Assembly: GCF_012273895.1 (NCBI RefSeq)
Contig: NC_052123.1
Span: 2,914,001 to 2,978,000 of the forward strand
DNA: 64,000 nt
Direction of reading: 5' to 3'
Source: Zerene cesonia
Lineage: Eukaryota; Arthropoda; Insecta; Lepidoptera; Pieridae
Positions within the stretch are counted from its first letter, which is position 1. Every line of letters starts with the position of its first letter. The translations under genes and the position numbers were made by a program. Shown here piece by piece: positions 23,501-34,303 of the stretch. The notes under the pieces are model-generated. The model was given only the letters and a program-made list of their open reading frames with translations, ran no database searches and was not told the DNA's origin.

Positions 23501-26307
23501 AAGTGCGGGTGAGCATTTACAGAGGTAGTGCCTCTGCGACGGCTCACCCGAATGATCATGGGCGATGGTGATCGCTTACCGTTGGGCTAACCACCAGCAG
23601 CATAGCATATAAAAATCCTCTACGTTTCCCACATTACTGAAGTAGTATTAATATTACAACGTTTATTGAACAAGCAAGACCACTAGTACTATACACCCAA
23701 ATGACTACCAACTAAGGGGTAATCGTATGAAAATTAATAACATGTATAAATTTGACAGAAAATTATACATACAGTCGTTAAAAAAATTAAAATCACTCAC
23801 AAACAACTATATTTGCGCCTATAGAAAACGGCGCTAGCCATTTGAGATGTGTTATCAAACATATCAGGATTATGGGCGGAATCATACACGCCAAGTACAC
23901 TCGAAGATCAGGATATCCTAGAAAACATTAATTTAATAAAATGTTAAAACAACAGTACAAGGAATGTTGTGCGGTAACGCATTACATTATATTCGTAAAT
24001 ATGATATTTGTTTATGCATGTTGTTATATATTAGTAGGTATATTGTATGTACCCATATTATATGTTTGTATTTCCATGTATAGCGCACTTAGTATGCTAC
24101 TTATCAAAACCGCTTTTAGGCTTTGCCTCCTGGGCATTTAAATTTATATTGTGTATAGTTGCCTGGAAGATATGGTTTAGTACCCGTAAGGCTGCCGCTG
24201 CGTATCTGTTTTTCGCTAATTTGTATATCTATGTTTTCTATTTGTATTGGTGTATAATAAATAGTTTATTTCATTTTTTTTCATATTTTAAGTGAGTCTA
24301 GAGAGCTTTAATTCTATGGATCGTTATAAATTTTCTAGTTTCCAAAATGCAAAGTTATTAACATTGTATTTATCTACTTCTTATACTTCCCCAGTCATTA
24401 TCTTCTTATATATAAAATTCTCGTGTCACACAATGTTACTTCCCTTGCTGCTCCGAAAGGGGTGGACCGATTCAAATGAAATTTTGTGTGCATATCGGGT
24501 AGGTTTGAGAATCAGCCAACATCTATTTTTTATAACCCCAAAATGATAAGAATAAGGCAGAACAGCGTTTGCCGTGTTAGCTAGTATTGTATAAAAATTA
24601 TACAAAATAACCACAATTGAATACCTAAGTTTTTGCATTACATTGTATGTAATACAAAAACATTTAATTACCTGGTCCAATACTATCCAGTGATGTTTTC
24701 TGCGTGTTTTCCACTAGTTGTTTTAATGATTTCGCTATAATTATCTGGTAACAGGCACATGCACCAAACAGATCCAGACATATTATACCGTCAATAGAAT
24801 ACCTGACAAATATCAAAACCTGAAGTTATGACTCTATTTATGTGGTCCATCTATTCGGGGTATCAAATTTTTCAATCATATCACATATTGAGGCAAATTG
24901 TTAGGAGATTTCATTTCAATTGCTAGAAATCAATAAATAATGGGAACAAAATTCTTTATGTTGTAACCAAAGCTCCTTTCAGGAGATTTCTTCTATTTAT
25001 AACTAGTTTCTACCAGCGCCTTTACACAACGATTGTTACGTTACAAGTTATCAAAGCTCACGTCAAGGCTTTCTCAGTCATTATCGTCTTACCATCACGT
25101 TATCACTTTGTGACGCACGTCACAGTAAATTCTATATTCCGTAAATAACTAGGCAATCTAGACGTCTGAATTGACTACACACGTACGAACTATGCAAATT
25201 GAACCTACTCCGCGAAAACAAACAAGCAAAAAGAAGATCCTACCTAAAGAATCTGGAAAAACGTGCAACTTTGGGGTTGGGACAACACGCCATTGCAGCT
25301 TCACCCACATCTGGATAGGACATACTTGGTATACGAGTTCTTCTGTATAATTTTTGTGCAGACATGACGAGAATCTGAAAAATTGTTACTCATGGCAGGA
25401 CAGTAAAAAAATGGAATACAAGGGAATTAGTTATAAGATAATAATTCTTAAATTACAATAAAATACTTCATTATACACACGTATTATAATTATTACAAAC
25501 TTTAAAAGTAAATATATACAATACGGAAGGTGACTCAAAAATTTTCTCCCAATTGCAATAAAGTGAAAACACTTACATATAAACAATAGCCCATATAAAT
25601 ACCGAACAAGAAATTGAACGGGACGGCAATCCCAGCTCCCGCTTTCATGTAAGCGACATGGCCACCCAAGATTCCACCACCCAACGCACCTTTCACCATA
25701 TGCGCTATGGATCCAATGACACTGAAACGGCATTACTTATTTAGCCCGGCCTATTAGAAAATCAGAGTAAAAATACATAATATTATGTCTCTTAACATTT
25801 ACCCGGTTGGCTTTGGCACATTTCTATATTTTACATAATCAAACGCATCTTCTTCCTCCTGGGTGCTCGCTAAATTACGGAAATTTCCTCTGCCGCCTTG
25901 CACAGGTTTTGGACCAGCCTGTTGAATTTAGAATAACAATAGAGTAATCATAAATACGGTTGATTCTATTTACGCTTATATTTACGCATGTATTCATAAT
26001 ATCTGTAAACGCTTATAAATCGAGACGAGAAAAACTTCTAACTTCTTATAATCTCCTTTCATCTATCACACTCTACCTCCAAGCTACTCCAATGTAGAGT
26101 TCAAATAGTAAAAACTTCTTTATGAGCTCTCTACGCGATGGAAACTCTTAAAACTGTATTTTTGTATTAGTGTTCACTTTCACAAGCTTGTAAGATTTAT
26201 AAGTGTAACTAACCATGAATATACGAAATAGTGTCCTATTAATATACACCAATGAAGATTACTTGTATTTATTATCTACAAATAAAGTTTTAGGTAATGC
26301 TCACCAT
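20516..26307 (-). CDS. Proton-coupled amino acid transporter-like protein, copy 3
   Basis: SLC36/PAT-family transporter of about 453 residues on the minus strand. Coding exons in order: 26307-26305 (ATG only, tentative), 25918-25803, 25721-25577, 25374-25244, 24802-24672, 23917-23801, 23280-23083, 22670-22565, 21524-21308, 20713-20516 (stop 20518-20516). The second exon has an in-frame stop just before its CAG acceptor, so the start must lie upstream. ATG|GTGAGC at 26307 fits in phase but is a guess. Helix 1 reads AHMVKGALGGGILGGHVAYMKAG, so the helix-1 His is kept but the usual MP pair is lost. Other landmarks: MSYPDVGEAAM, WLAPFSIGANI, IPIENNMANPKKYP, NFWVPFNLCFYYL, GLGKYYWRLWKS. An intron after SIGP (phase 1) sits in the variable loop where copy 1 has an intron at another place and copy 2 has none. 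The conserved blocks differ from copies 1 and 2 more than those two differ from each other. Confidence 0.92.
20885..21003 (-). mobile_element. Hairpin-type non-autonomous element, partial
   Basis: Reverse match to the elements at 8499 and 40329: ttaacggattttaaacacg, ttaacccgacgtttcgaaca, gcgtgatcacggggaga, with a duplicated end (taaaatccgttaaaaagtct). Confidence 0.6.
21606..21809 (+). mobile_element. CTAGT-ending element, type A
   Basis: From gaatcctactaatattataa to accgcggagcgcagctagt. In an intron of transporter copy 3. Confidence 0.7.
21845..22038 (-). mobile_element. CTAGT-ending element, type B
   Basis: actagctgttgcccgcggct to tatactatgtagtgaag. Complete-looking, inverted relative to its type A neighbour. 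Confidence 0.65.
23313..23605 (+). repeat. SINE family 1, diverged copy in transporter copy 3
   Basis: Starts gggagcaggacacgcttcgg, keeps the ttcctcaccctcaccaat and gggcgatggtgatcgcttacc blocks, and ends in a short A-run. Confidence 0.65.
24150..24275 (+). repeat. Possible LINE 3' tail
   Basis: The order cctggaagatatggtttagt, then cgtaaggctgccgctgcgta, then ggtgtataataaatag resembles 3' ends of insect LINEs. It lies in an intron of transporter copy 3. Confidence 0.35.
24412..24590 (+). mobile_element. CTAGT-ending element, type D
   Basis: tataaaattctcgtgtcaca ... ggcagaacagcgtttgccg ... agctagt. In an intron of transporter copy 3. Confidence 0.55.
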
Positions 26308-27227
26308 TTTTTCTATTTATATAATGCTTTACAGTAAATACATTTCAAAAAATCAAACTGAAAACTTCGAAAGTCTATATTCGTAACGGTTTGAAAAAGA
26401 ATTCCACAAATGTCTGGTTTATTCTTCTTTCAGAAAATTGTATCTGACTGCCAGAATCCTACTTTATACCAAAGAGTATTACGTGATATTAAATTTAAAA
26501 CAATTGTGTTGAGTTCCCAATTTGAATCAATTACCATTATATCTAATATCAATGTATCTAGTATCAATGTAGTCTAGTCTCGTGATTAAAGTACAAAAGT
26601 AAGACAAAATATTAATTCCAAAAAATCTTTTTTTTTTTATGTCAGTTGGTGGTTCGACTGATGATAAAAGACCACCACTGTTTACGAACGAAACCTTTTA
26701 CTAGATTCTCGGCCCTGCTCCGTCCGTTTAGACTTTTTTGGAAGATATTTAAATTTTCAAAAGTTATTTATTATATTAATACCGGCGGAGAGAAATCTAA
26801 CTAACCAAAAATTAATTAAATACCTTCTCAGTCGTTCTTGAGTTATAAGTGGTGTTTGTAATAGAATTTTGTATATCATACGTAATTATTTGTGTAATGT
26901 AAATTTAAAATATATTTGGTTAACTGACTTTATTCCTTAGGTAATCAGAAATCTCATTAAATATCCAACCACTCCATTAAAACCATTCCTTACGTATAAT
27001 TAAAAATCTACGTCAATGGAATATGTTATGAGGAATTTCTTTAAGCTATTTATCTATTTATGACTAAAAGGGGTCACGGTGTATAAGATGATTTAGCATG
27101 GCTGCTTTTCAGATTGCATTTTCTAAAATTGATTTTACGGTAGGACGGTAATGAATAACTTTGCTACGTAAATACTTAGTCATAAAAACTATGTCACTCA
27201 GTGAATGTCGCATTATCATTTTGTAAA
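26308..27227. other. Divergent intergenic region
   Basis: This region separates the start of transporter copy 3 from the repeat protein gene and presumably holds both promoters. It includes a degraded repeat fragment at about 26630-26690 (a T-run followed by gtcagttggtggttcgac) and a short match to other repeats at 26740-26880. No further gene is seen. Confidence 0.5.
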
Positions 27228-28985
27228 ATGAATTTATCAATAGTTGTTATTATACTTATTAGCATAAGTGTATTGACAAATGCAGAAGAGGTAAGTATCA
27301 AAATAAATTGCATTGGTGAAATGTTCAGAGTAATGTGTGATTAGACTTGCATCGTTTCACAGGAAGCAAAAGAAGAAAATCGAGACGCTCAAGATGAATA
27401 TTCCTCCATAGAACTTGGTTCACCAAAAAGTAGTGATGCTACAGAAGAGGTTATATCAAAATCCGAGAGATATGACGGTATTGTGGATATAGACGATATT
27501 GTAAGAAGTAGCGAATTCAATAATATGTTTTATCCAGGAACTATTCAAGTTCGACGTTTTGCAGCTCCGTTGAAAGATCACTCTAGTGAGGATCTTTTTA
27601 AAGATGCCAAGCTATCAAAGAATGCTGGTGAAAAGAATAGGAGTGGAAAAGAAGAAAAGAAAAGTGCAAAAGAAATGGATAAAAGTGGGAAGAAAGAAGT
27701 AAAAAGTGGGAAGAAAGAAGAAAAAAGTGGAAAGACTGAGGAAAAAAGTGGAAAGAATGAAGAAAAAAGTGGAAAGAATAAAGAAAAAAGTGGAAACAAT
27801 GAAGAGAAAAGTGTAAAGAATGAAAATAAAAGTGGAATAGATGAAAATAAAAATGGGGTGGATGAAGGGAAAACAGAAAAAGAAAAAGATAAGAGTGCAG
27901 TACAACAAGAAGAAAATAAAAGTGCAGAAGTGATGAGCAAACCTACCGAAGAAAACAGTAAAACTGGACAAGAAAAAGAAACACGTGCAGTAGAGAAGGA
28001 CAAAAGTGCAATCCCTGTAGAAGAAGAGAAACGTGGGGGACTTAATATAATTGATATAAAAGCATCAAGAAAAGATGATGATGTATCATCATCACAAGAA
28101 AAGTCAGATGAAAGTCCAAAAGGATTTTCGAATACAGCAGATGTATTTGATGATATGGATGACCTTATAGCCCCGTATATTCTAGAAAAATTTAGAAAAA
28201 CGTATGAGGATGATAATTATGATAAAAATCAATATGCTGAGAACAAAGAAGAACCTTACGACGATGATTTAGTTGACGATGACCTTGCCAATCTTAGTGA
28301 GCGACCGAATAGAAGAATGTTCGGTTCGTCACCTATTCCAGATTTCGATAAAGAAAAAGCTCAAATAGCAAAGCCAAGCTTCGACTCATTTAGCACACCG
28401 AAACCATTTTTTGGTAATATATTTGTTTTTATCAATAAGTTCATAACGTAAATGAAAAATTTAAATGGGAATGTTTCTTACCTAAATACAAATAATTGTA
28501 ATTTATTTTCAGGGAATGTAATGCCTCCGCCGCAATTGTTTAAACCAATGATGAGACCGCCTATACCGTATGTCAACAACATGAATCGATTGCCAAATAC
28601 AAATATTCGTTTACCGCCCCAATTCAATAATTTCCAAAAACCATTCCCCAGACAAAACTTTAACAATTTATTTGGCAAAATTCGTGATTCAACAAACGAC
28701 GCTCCAGATTTCAACGCTTATAACAATAATTATAATGATATCAATGAATATCCATACACGCCCCCATCAGAAACGTCTAGAAGTGGACGAGCGCCAACAA
28801 ATCCAATATTCAAAAAGCTAGCCCGAGCTTCGAATAATCCACGACCAATACCTGTCTATTTCAATTTTAAATATCCCATACGGCCACTAACTACGCCTCA
28901 TAACATTCGCCCTAGGTTAAACATTCCTCCTAATTATAATCCATATTTATTCAGATACAAAAGGTCTCTACGTCAAATGACATAA
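27228..28985 (+). CDS. Secreted lysine/glutamate-rich repeat protein, unknown function
   Basis: Not recognised as a named family. Three coding exons, 27228-27290, 27363-28413 and 28513-28985 (stop TAA), all GT-AG, give 528 residues. Residues 1-19 (MNLSIVVIILISISVLTNA) are a typical signal peptide. Next comes an acidic stretch, then residues ~120-200 made of imperfect seven-residue units of the KSGKNEE type (27676-27868), then an acidic DDD/EEK region, and a C-terminal half rich in Pro, Asn, Phe and Arg (MPPPQLFKPMMRPPIPY). It ends RYKRSLRQMT. RYKR is a furin-type site that could release a short C-terminal peptide. It has no cysteine-rich fold, membrane helix after the signal, or catalytic motif. 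It may be a matrix, silk-gland, seminal or other secretory protein, but nothing in the sequence decides this. It lies head-to-head with transporter copy 3, 920 bp apart. Confidence 0.85.
27676..27868 (+). repeat. 21-bp coding minisatellite (KSGKNEE units)
   Basis: About nine imperfect 21-bp units of the type aaaagtggaaagaatgaaga follow one another in frame. Each encodes seven residues such as KSGKNEE, KSGKTEE or KSGKKEE. The opposite strand is open only because of this composition. Confidence 0.85.
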
Positions 28986-29292
28986 AATAATACATCTCGA
29001 TTAAGGTACTTTAAAATCTATTTATAGTTAGACCAAACCAAAATTTATATATTTAATTTTAAATTTAAAGTTTTACAGCCTGCAGATATGATAAAAACAA
29101 GCCAAATAACTAATGAATTAAACTTACAAAAGAAACTCATCTGCTTTTTTGCTAAATAACTTTAATAAGAAACCAAATCTCGTGACAAATGGATTTAGTT
29201 TATATTATGAAGGCAGTTATTCAAGTAAGTGTAACTTACATGAACTAGTACTGGGGATGAAAAGCGAAGTTAAATTATTGTACCTATTCCTA

Positions 29293-29298
29293 AATAAA
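29293..29298 (+). terminator. Candidate polyadenylation signal of the repeat protein gene
   Basis: AATAAA lies about 310 nt after the stop of the repeat protein gene. It is the first good match downstream. Confidence 0.35.
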
Positions 29299-29349
29299 TA
29301 TTATACCTGATGAAATTGCTTATTATTATATAACCCTCATATAATTTTA

Positions 29350-29570
29350 TGAAGATTATCATCATCATCAACCGATATATGTTCCCACTGCTGGGAACGC
29401 TGGCCAAGTGCAGGTTGGCAGATATCAGATATTATAGATTTGAGTAGTGGAGATGAAATATACTTGCGAAGATAAATTGAAGTCAATTTATTTTCTGCAC
29501 ACTCGCTTGGTCTTGAACACTCAATTTATCGATTTTAAGTCCGCGGTCCTCATCACTGAGCTACCGCTAT
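29350..29570 (-). repeat. tRNA-derived SINE
   Basis: Read on the minus strand it starts GCGGTAGCTCAGTGATGAGG, a good A box, with a B-box-like GTTCAAGACC about 45 nt later, then a non-tRNA body. This is the layout of a polymerase III SINE. The 3' border is uncertain. Confidence 0.55.
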
Positions 29571-30353
29571 TATGATTTTATGAAGATAATATTATGTAAG
29601 TTTTACGCTCAAAGACCGAAACTTCTGATCCGAAAAAACAACTCTCAACGCGTTAACTGATTATAGTAAAAGAATCAACGGCATGGCATGGCGGTGAAGA
29701 AAAGCCTCGATGCATTCTGAACATTAATTGTTTTAACTTTAAATACCAGTCAGAAAATCCACAAGTTCAGGACAACATTTTCAAATGTTTCTTCACCACC
29801 TGAGGACAAACATTTTAAAATTGTACGAATATATCTTTATTAGGTATTTGAAACTTTTTTAAATTTATAAAAATGTTTACTCAGATCCAATTTACGATGG
29901 TACAAAAAAGAAACAAAATACGCTCGTTGCTTCGCTTCTCGCTAACTATATTATTGGTAAATTATTCATAATGTTCTTTTATACAGGAACACTAAATATT
30001 TTATAATTGTAATGATTTAATGCGAGAAATATTGATTTAGTTATTAACAAATTTTACGTTTATATACGTAGAATCGGTACACATAATTTTTTTTTTTATT
30101 TTTATATTGCCATACAGCCAATCTTAGAACGCACTTTTTGCTGGTCGAGACGTCAAATTGACTGCATTTATTTGAATTTGACTTTTAGTTGTAGTTTTCA
30201 GCTTGTTTTTTTCAAGGAAAGTGTTATTATTAATTTTTTATGTTATTTTGTGTTATGTTAATTAGGTGAAAGAGGGATAATTCATGAATAAAATGCTATA
30301 ATTTTATCGATATAATTTAAGTATATTTAAGCAGTCTATTTGATAATAATAAA

Positions 30354-31972
30354 ATGGGTAAACGCTATCACTGTGATTATTGTGATAAAACTATAGTTGC
30401 AGCCCCTTCTTCAATAAAAACTCATAACAGAGGAACCTCCCACCAGAAACTAGTTAATGACCACTATCAACAATTTAAAGGTTATTATTATTTTATGTTT
30501 CATGACTATTTAGCTTCAAAGAAACAAATTTTGTTGCGTTTCTTAGGATGCCTTAAATTATGAAATTTATGTTCCATTGAGACAAGATAAAAACTCTTTA
30601 TATTTCTTTAAATAATAAGGACAAAAATAAATCATATGTACTTGTTTACTTCACTGTGTGAACAATCATTTAAGAAATAAGTCAAAGGATGCTAAACATC
30701 TCGATTATGTGCTCTTATTTTATAAAATCTGTTATGTTCACATCAGAAGATTTTTTTTTCAGAGCGGTCAATCACCACTGCCCATGAACATTTGCCGAGG
30801 GAGTGTCTCTGTAAATACGCTGCCTGCCTTTATGAGTCCCACACCATGTATGAAACGCAGTAGCATGCTACTATTTCACAGCGGTTGTCTGTGGGGTGTG
30901 GTACTTTCCTAGTGCAAGCTAGCCCAATTCATGTGAAAGCTTGCTTAACTCCCACATTGAAAATGTATCTATTTCTATGCTATTTTTAACATTTCTATCA
31001 ATTTTTCAGACCCGGAAATAATTTTACAAGAAGAGAGCACAAAAAAGCCATGCATGCGATATGCAAATGGTCAATGCCCTTTTGGGAGTATTTGTAGATT
31101 CTCACATTACTCACAAGAAGAGATAAGGTCTTTACAAAACTATGGTAATAATTTTTATTTAATAATATCTAAAACCTGCCTTTGTTGATTTCTTTGAGTA
31201 ATCTTCTTAAGTTTCTTTACATGCAAGTTTTTCTACCATGTGTACTCTTCCACTAAATTGCTTTATAATGCTACACTATATCAAAACATTTCAATGACTG
31301 TGGATCAATTTAACTTTATATATAATTTTTTATTTAAATACCAAACTATCTATCTAGATGGCTGCTGTGTTGGATAAACCTTAGGGAGCATATATCTGAT
31401 GTTAATTGTAACATTTTATAACATGATTCCTTTTTTTTTTCACACAGTTTGAAAACATATTTGAGTTTGGTTTTATTTCATACAAATTTCAGCAGCACCC
31501 CATTCTCTAGAATTGTTAGTGACACCTATCACTTTCAGAGTGCATGTACAGCTGAAAATAGTACTTTGTCTCTCTCAAGTCATTCAGACTAAGTAGAGTT
31601 AAAAAGTTTTTTAATAACCTGCATATGTATGCATATACTAAGCTAACCATAAAGGTCCAAAATGTGTTAAAAATCAACAAAATTTTTTGTTTTAATTAGA
31701 TTTTGCATTTTGCAGTTGCTCAAAAGAAATTTAAACAACCGGACACAACATCGTCATTTGGAGATATATATGAAAAGATTTCAAAGAAACCAGCTCAAGA
31801 TGAAACATTAAATGCTGACCACAGTATTATCTATGATACCAACGGTGTGACCCACATTCTACCATGGTCATACAATCCAATATTTGACAATTATGGGCAA
31901 AATCTTCCACCCAGCTTGAGAAGATTGAAAATTGAAGATTTTAATGATATCAATATAACTAACTGGGGATAG
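30354..31972 (+). CDS. ZMAT5: ZMAT5 / U11-U12 snRNP 20 kDa protein
   Basis: Component of the U11/U12 di-snRNP, which recognises minor (U12-type) introns in the nucleus. Exons 30354-30480, 31010-31144 and 31716-31972 (stop TAG) give 172 residues, close to the ~170 of the human protein. The N-terminus MGKRYHCDYCDKTI with a later HNRGTSHQ is a U1-C-like C2H2 matrin-type zinc finger (residues 1-35). Exon 2 carries a CCCH zinc finger, CMRYANGQCPFGSICRFSH (about residues 56-74), at the same place as in human ZMAT5. The C-terminus has NLPPSLRRLK, matching the ELPPSLRA of vertebrate ZMAT5. The order of both fingers and the tail makes the assignment firm. Intron 1 contains a SINE fragment (30764-30957). 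The gene is intact. Confidence 0.95.
30764..30957 (-). repeat. SINE family 1, deleted copy in ZMAT5 intron 1
   Basis: Has cactgcccatgaacattt at one end and gtggtactttcctagtgcaa...cccacat at the other. The middle pyrimidine block is missing. Confidence 0.65.
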
Positions 31973-32170
31973 GTATAGCTTTTGTTGTATTTCCTAACAA
32001 GCCATCCAACCCGGCTTCATCCATGGTACTTAATATTATTATAATATAAATTATGTAAGTAATATTGAGTATATACTAAGTACTAAATATTATGTTAGTG
32101 GTAAATATTATATGTACAGTTTTGTTAAAAATAGTTATTACTTTCATTTCATCTATTACTTTTTAAAGTA

Positions 32171-32445
32171 TGTCATAGTCGGTAATAGAGCTGGTGGGTC
32201 GTCTAAAAGTAAGCAAAACCGGCATTATTTGCCAAGAACAATTTCCTCCTGTGGAATGAACTACCATGTTCGGTGTTCCCAGGCACATTCGATGGGGATA
32301 CCTGCAAGAAAAAGGTGTATCTATTTCTCAAAGGCCGGCAACACATTCGCGATGCCCGTAACATCGCGAGCGCTTATGGGCGGCGGGCGTCATTTTGCAA
32401 CAGGTGACCCGCCTGCTCGTCCGCCTGCTACGCGATAAAAAAATA
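32171..32445 (+). repeat. SINE fragment joined to LINE 3' tail
   Basis: It begins with gtcatagtcggtaatagagctggtgggtc, the reverse of the SINE tail seen elsewhere here. It continues with a stretch ending in aaaggccggcaacacattcg, a gggcggcgg block and a short A-run. The latter is the 3' end common to lepidopteran LINEs. A similar tail occurs at 16360-16475. Confidence 0.5.
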
Positions 32446-32641
32446 CAAAAAAGAAACCATCTATGAACATTTTCCCTGGTGTGGCACTACGCCTCTGCAA
32501 ATAGATTAAGTGAAGTCCCGTGTCCCCTAGTGGGGTATGGGGCAGATAATATACATATGTTTTACTGATCGATTTTCTTAAAGGACAAGTAGATGATCAA
32601 CTGACTGTGTCCTGCCAGAGTGAGACATACTTTTTTTTAAT

Positions 32642-32712
32642 GCGTCCCCGCCGGGAATCGCACCCCTCGGTTCTACGCACAGACGTTAACCACTGAACCA
32701 ATGAGGCGGTCG
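32642..32712 (-). repeat. tRNA-like SINE head or tRNA relic
   Basis: On the minus strand it reads GACCGCCTCATTGGTTCAGTGG, then GGGGTGCGATTCCCGG. These are A-box and B-box matches at tRNA spacing. The acceptor stem pairs at only five of seven positions, so it is a tRNA-derived repeat rather than a working tRNA. Confidence 0.5.
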
Positions 32713-32855
32713 ATCTGCACATAGATTGCCAATTTGAAATTGTATTGGATAAATAGAATGAGCTTAATAAGAATTGAAGATGGGGATAAAGTAACTGGAA
32801 TGAGTAAGCAAAACAATACTGGTCATTGGGTTGGTCTCATTCACAGTATGAAATC

Positions 32856-32934
32856 TCAATCCTTTCCTTATCTCTTATCCCGTAAGAGCGGGCAGCGCAT
32901 TCACAGGGGCACTACCTCTGCGAATTCATGGGCA
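32856..32934 (+). repeat. SINE family 1, short fragment
   Basis: Contains cctttccttatctcttatcc and gagcgggcagcgcattcac, as in the copy at 2236. Confidence 0.5.
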
Positions 32935-34303
32935 TATCTTATATCTAGAGATGAGTTATCATATCTTATATCTTTTAACGAGCAATTCTTGTATATATAT
33001 AATTGGAATCCCGTAATCGGCTCCAACGATTTTCATGAAATTTAGTTTATAGGGGGTTTCGGGGGCGATAAATCGATTTAGCTAGGAATCTTATTTTGAA
33101 AATGTCATATTCGTGTTCTATTCGTGTTTTATCGACTTAAACTTACTTTCTTAACAAATAGGAGGCGTTTAAGTAGTCCCAATTTATCTAACTTCACGAA
33201 GTCGTAACTCGTCTCAAGAACACCTAGAATAGCATCAAGGGCAAAAAACACAATTTATAAAAAAAATTAAAAAATACTGAGCAAAGCTCGGTCATCCAGG
33301 TATCTCATTTATTATCATATATATTACATTATTTAACTTAATTTTGAATGATACCAAAAATGGTTAAGTACGAAGAATTAGATTTTTGCAGAAAATTTAC
33401 TCACATTAACACAGGATTATCTTAAGAGATACAATAAAGTTCACATTATATATTTACAACTGTATTACAACTTCAAAAAATATCTCGGTGTTGTCCTTCT
33501 GTTTGTTCTAAGTGGATTTCTCGCAGATAAGAATTTAAATGATGGGTAGTTTATGAATCTGAATTGTGGCAACACAGAACGACGGACTGGTTGAATCTAA
33601 AAATATATTCATACATACGATTAATGATGTTCAATTATTAGTTAAAAAGGATATTTCTTACAATAGCTACTAACTTGAATTGGAAAAATAAATACAAGTA
33701 ATAAAACGAATAATGCATAACGAAACATTTTATGACGGTGATAATAAAATGGGTGTATATTATTTGTTTATAATATTCTTTAACATATTAAATCTAAGTT
33801 ATACAATATGCAATTTATTTTGAATGTATGCATAGCACTAAATGTAAAAAAAATTGTCTCATAGTCGTCTGTCCGTTCGCGATTAAATCCAAAATTGCTT
33901 TACGTATTTTCATGCAGTTTTTGCTCATAGGCAGATTGACATAATTTCAGATTTTTAAACTGAAAGGCATTTTAATTGGTGATAGGAAACATTTAATATT
34001 ACGTTTTTACGAGATTGCAAAAGTCAATCTTAATTTACGAAATTGAAACGCCAAACTGTATTGAATTTTGACGCAATATATTATTTTTAATAAATATCTT
34101 CTAAATTGGGGTAAAATAGAAGTTAGAACAGTTTTTAATCTATTTAAGATTGAATTCGGCATTGAAAATATTTCCCTCATAATGAAGAAAAATATTGATT
34201 CCTAGTAGAGAAATAATTAAAGCACTGGTTAATAGCAACGCTTAATTAAGAATTTTATGACGCGTCACTTGAATTAAATTAATCGTGACACACTATTACT
34301 ACA

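Larger units (their letters stand above)
28986..30353. other. Intergenic region upstream of ZMAT5
   Basis: AT-rich sequence with one tRNA-derived SINE (29350-29570). The stretch 30140-30350, with gagacgtcaaattgac and a run into the ATG, probably holds the ZMAT5 promoter and 5' UTR. No gene is seen. Confidence 0.5.
31973..34303. other. Intergenic region, repeat-rich
   Basis: It holds a SINE/LINE-tail composite (32171-32445), a tRNA-like SINE head (32642-32712), a SINE fragment (32856-32934) and then about 1.3 kb of AT-rich sequence with no recognised feature. A ZMAT5 polyadenylation signal of canonical form is not obvious. Confidence 0.5.

Noticed and set aside
27578..28003. Open frames on the strand opposite the Lys/Glu-rich repeat protein
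   Set aside because: They are Ser/Phe/Leu-rich shadows of the purine-rich repeats, without splice or start context.
32642..32712. A functional tRNA gene
   Set aside because: A and B boxes match but the acceptor stem has two mismatched pairs and the tail joins repeat sequence.
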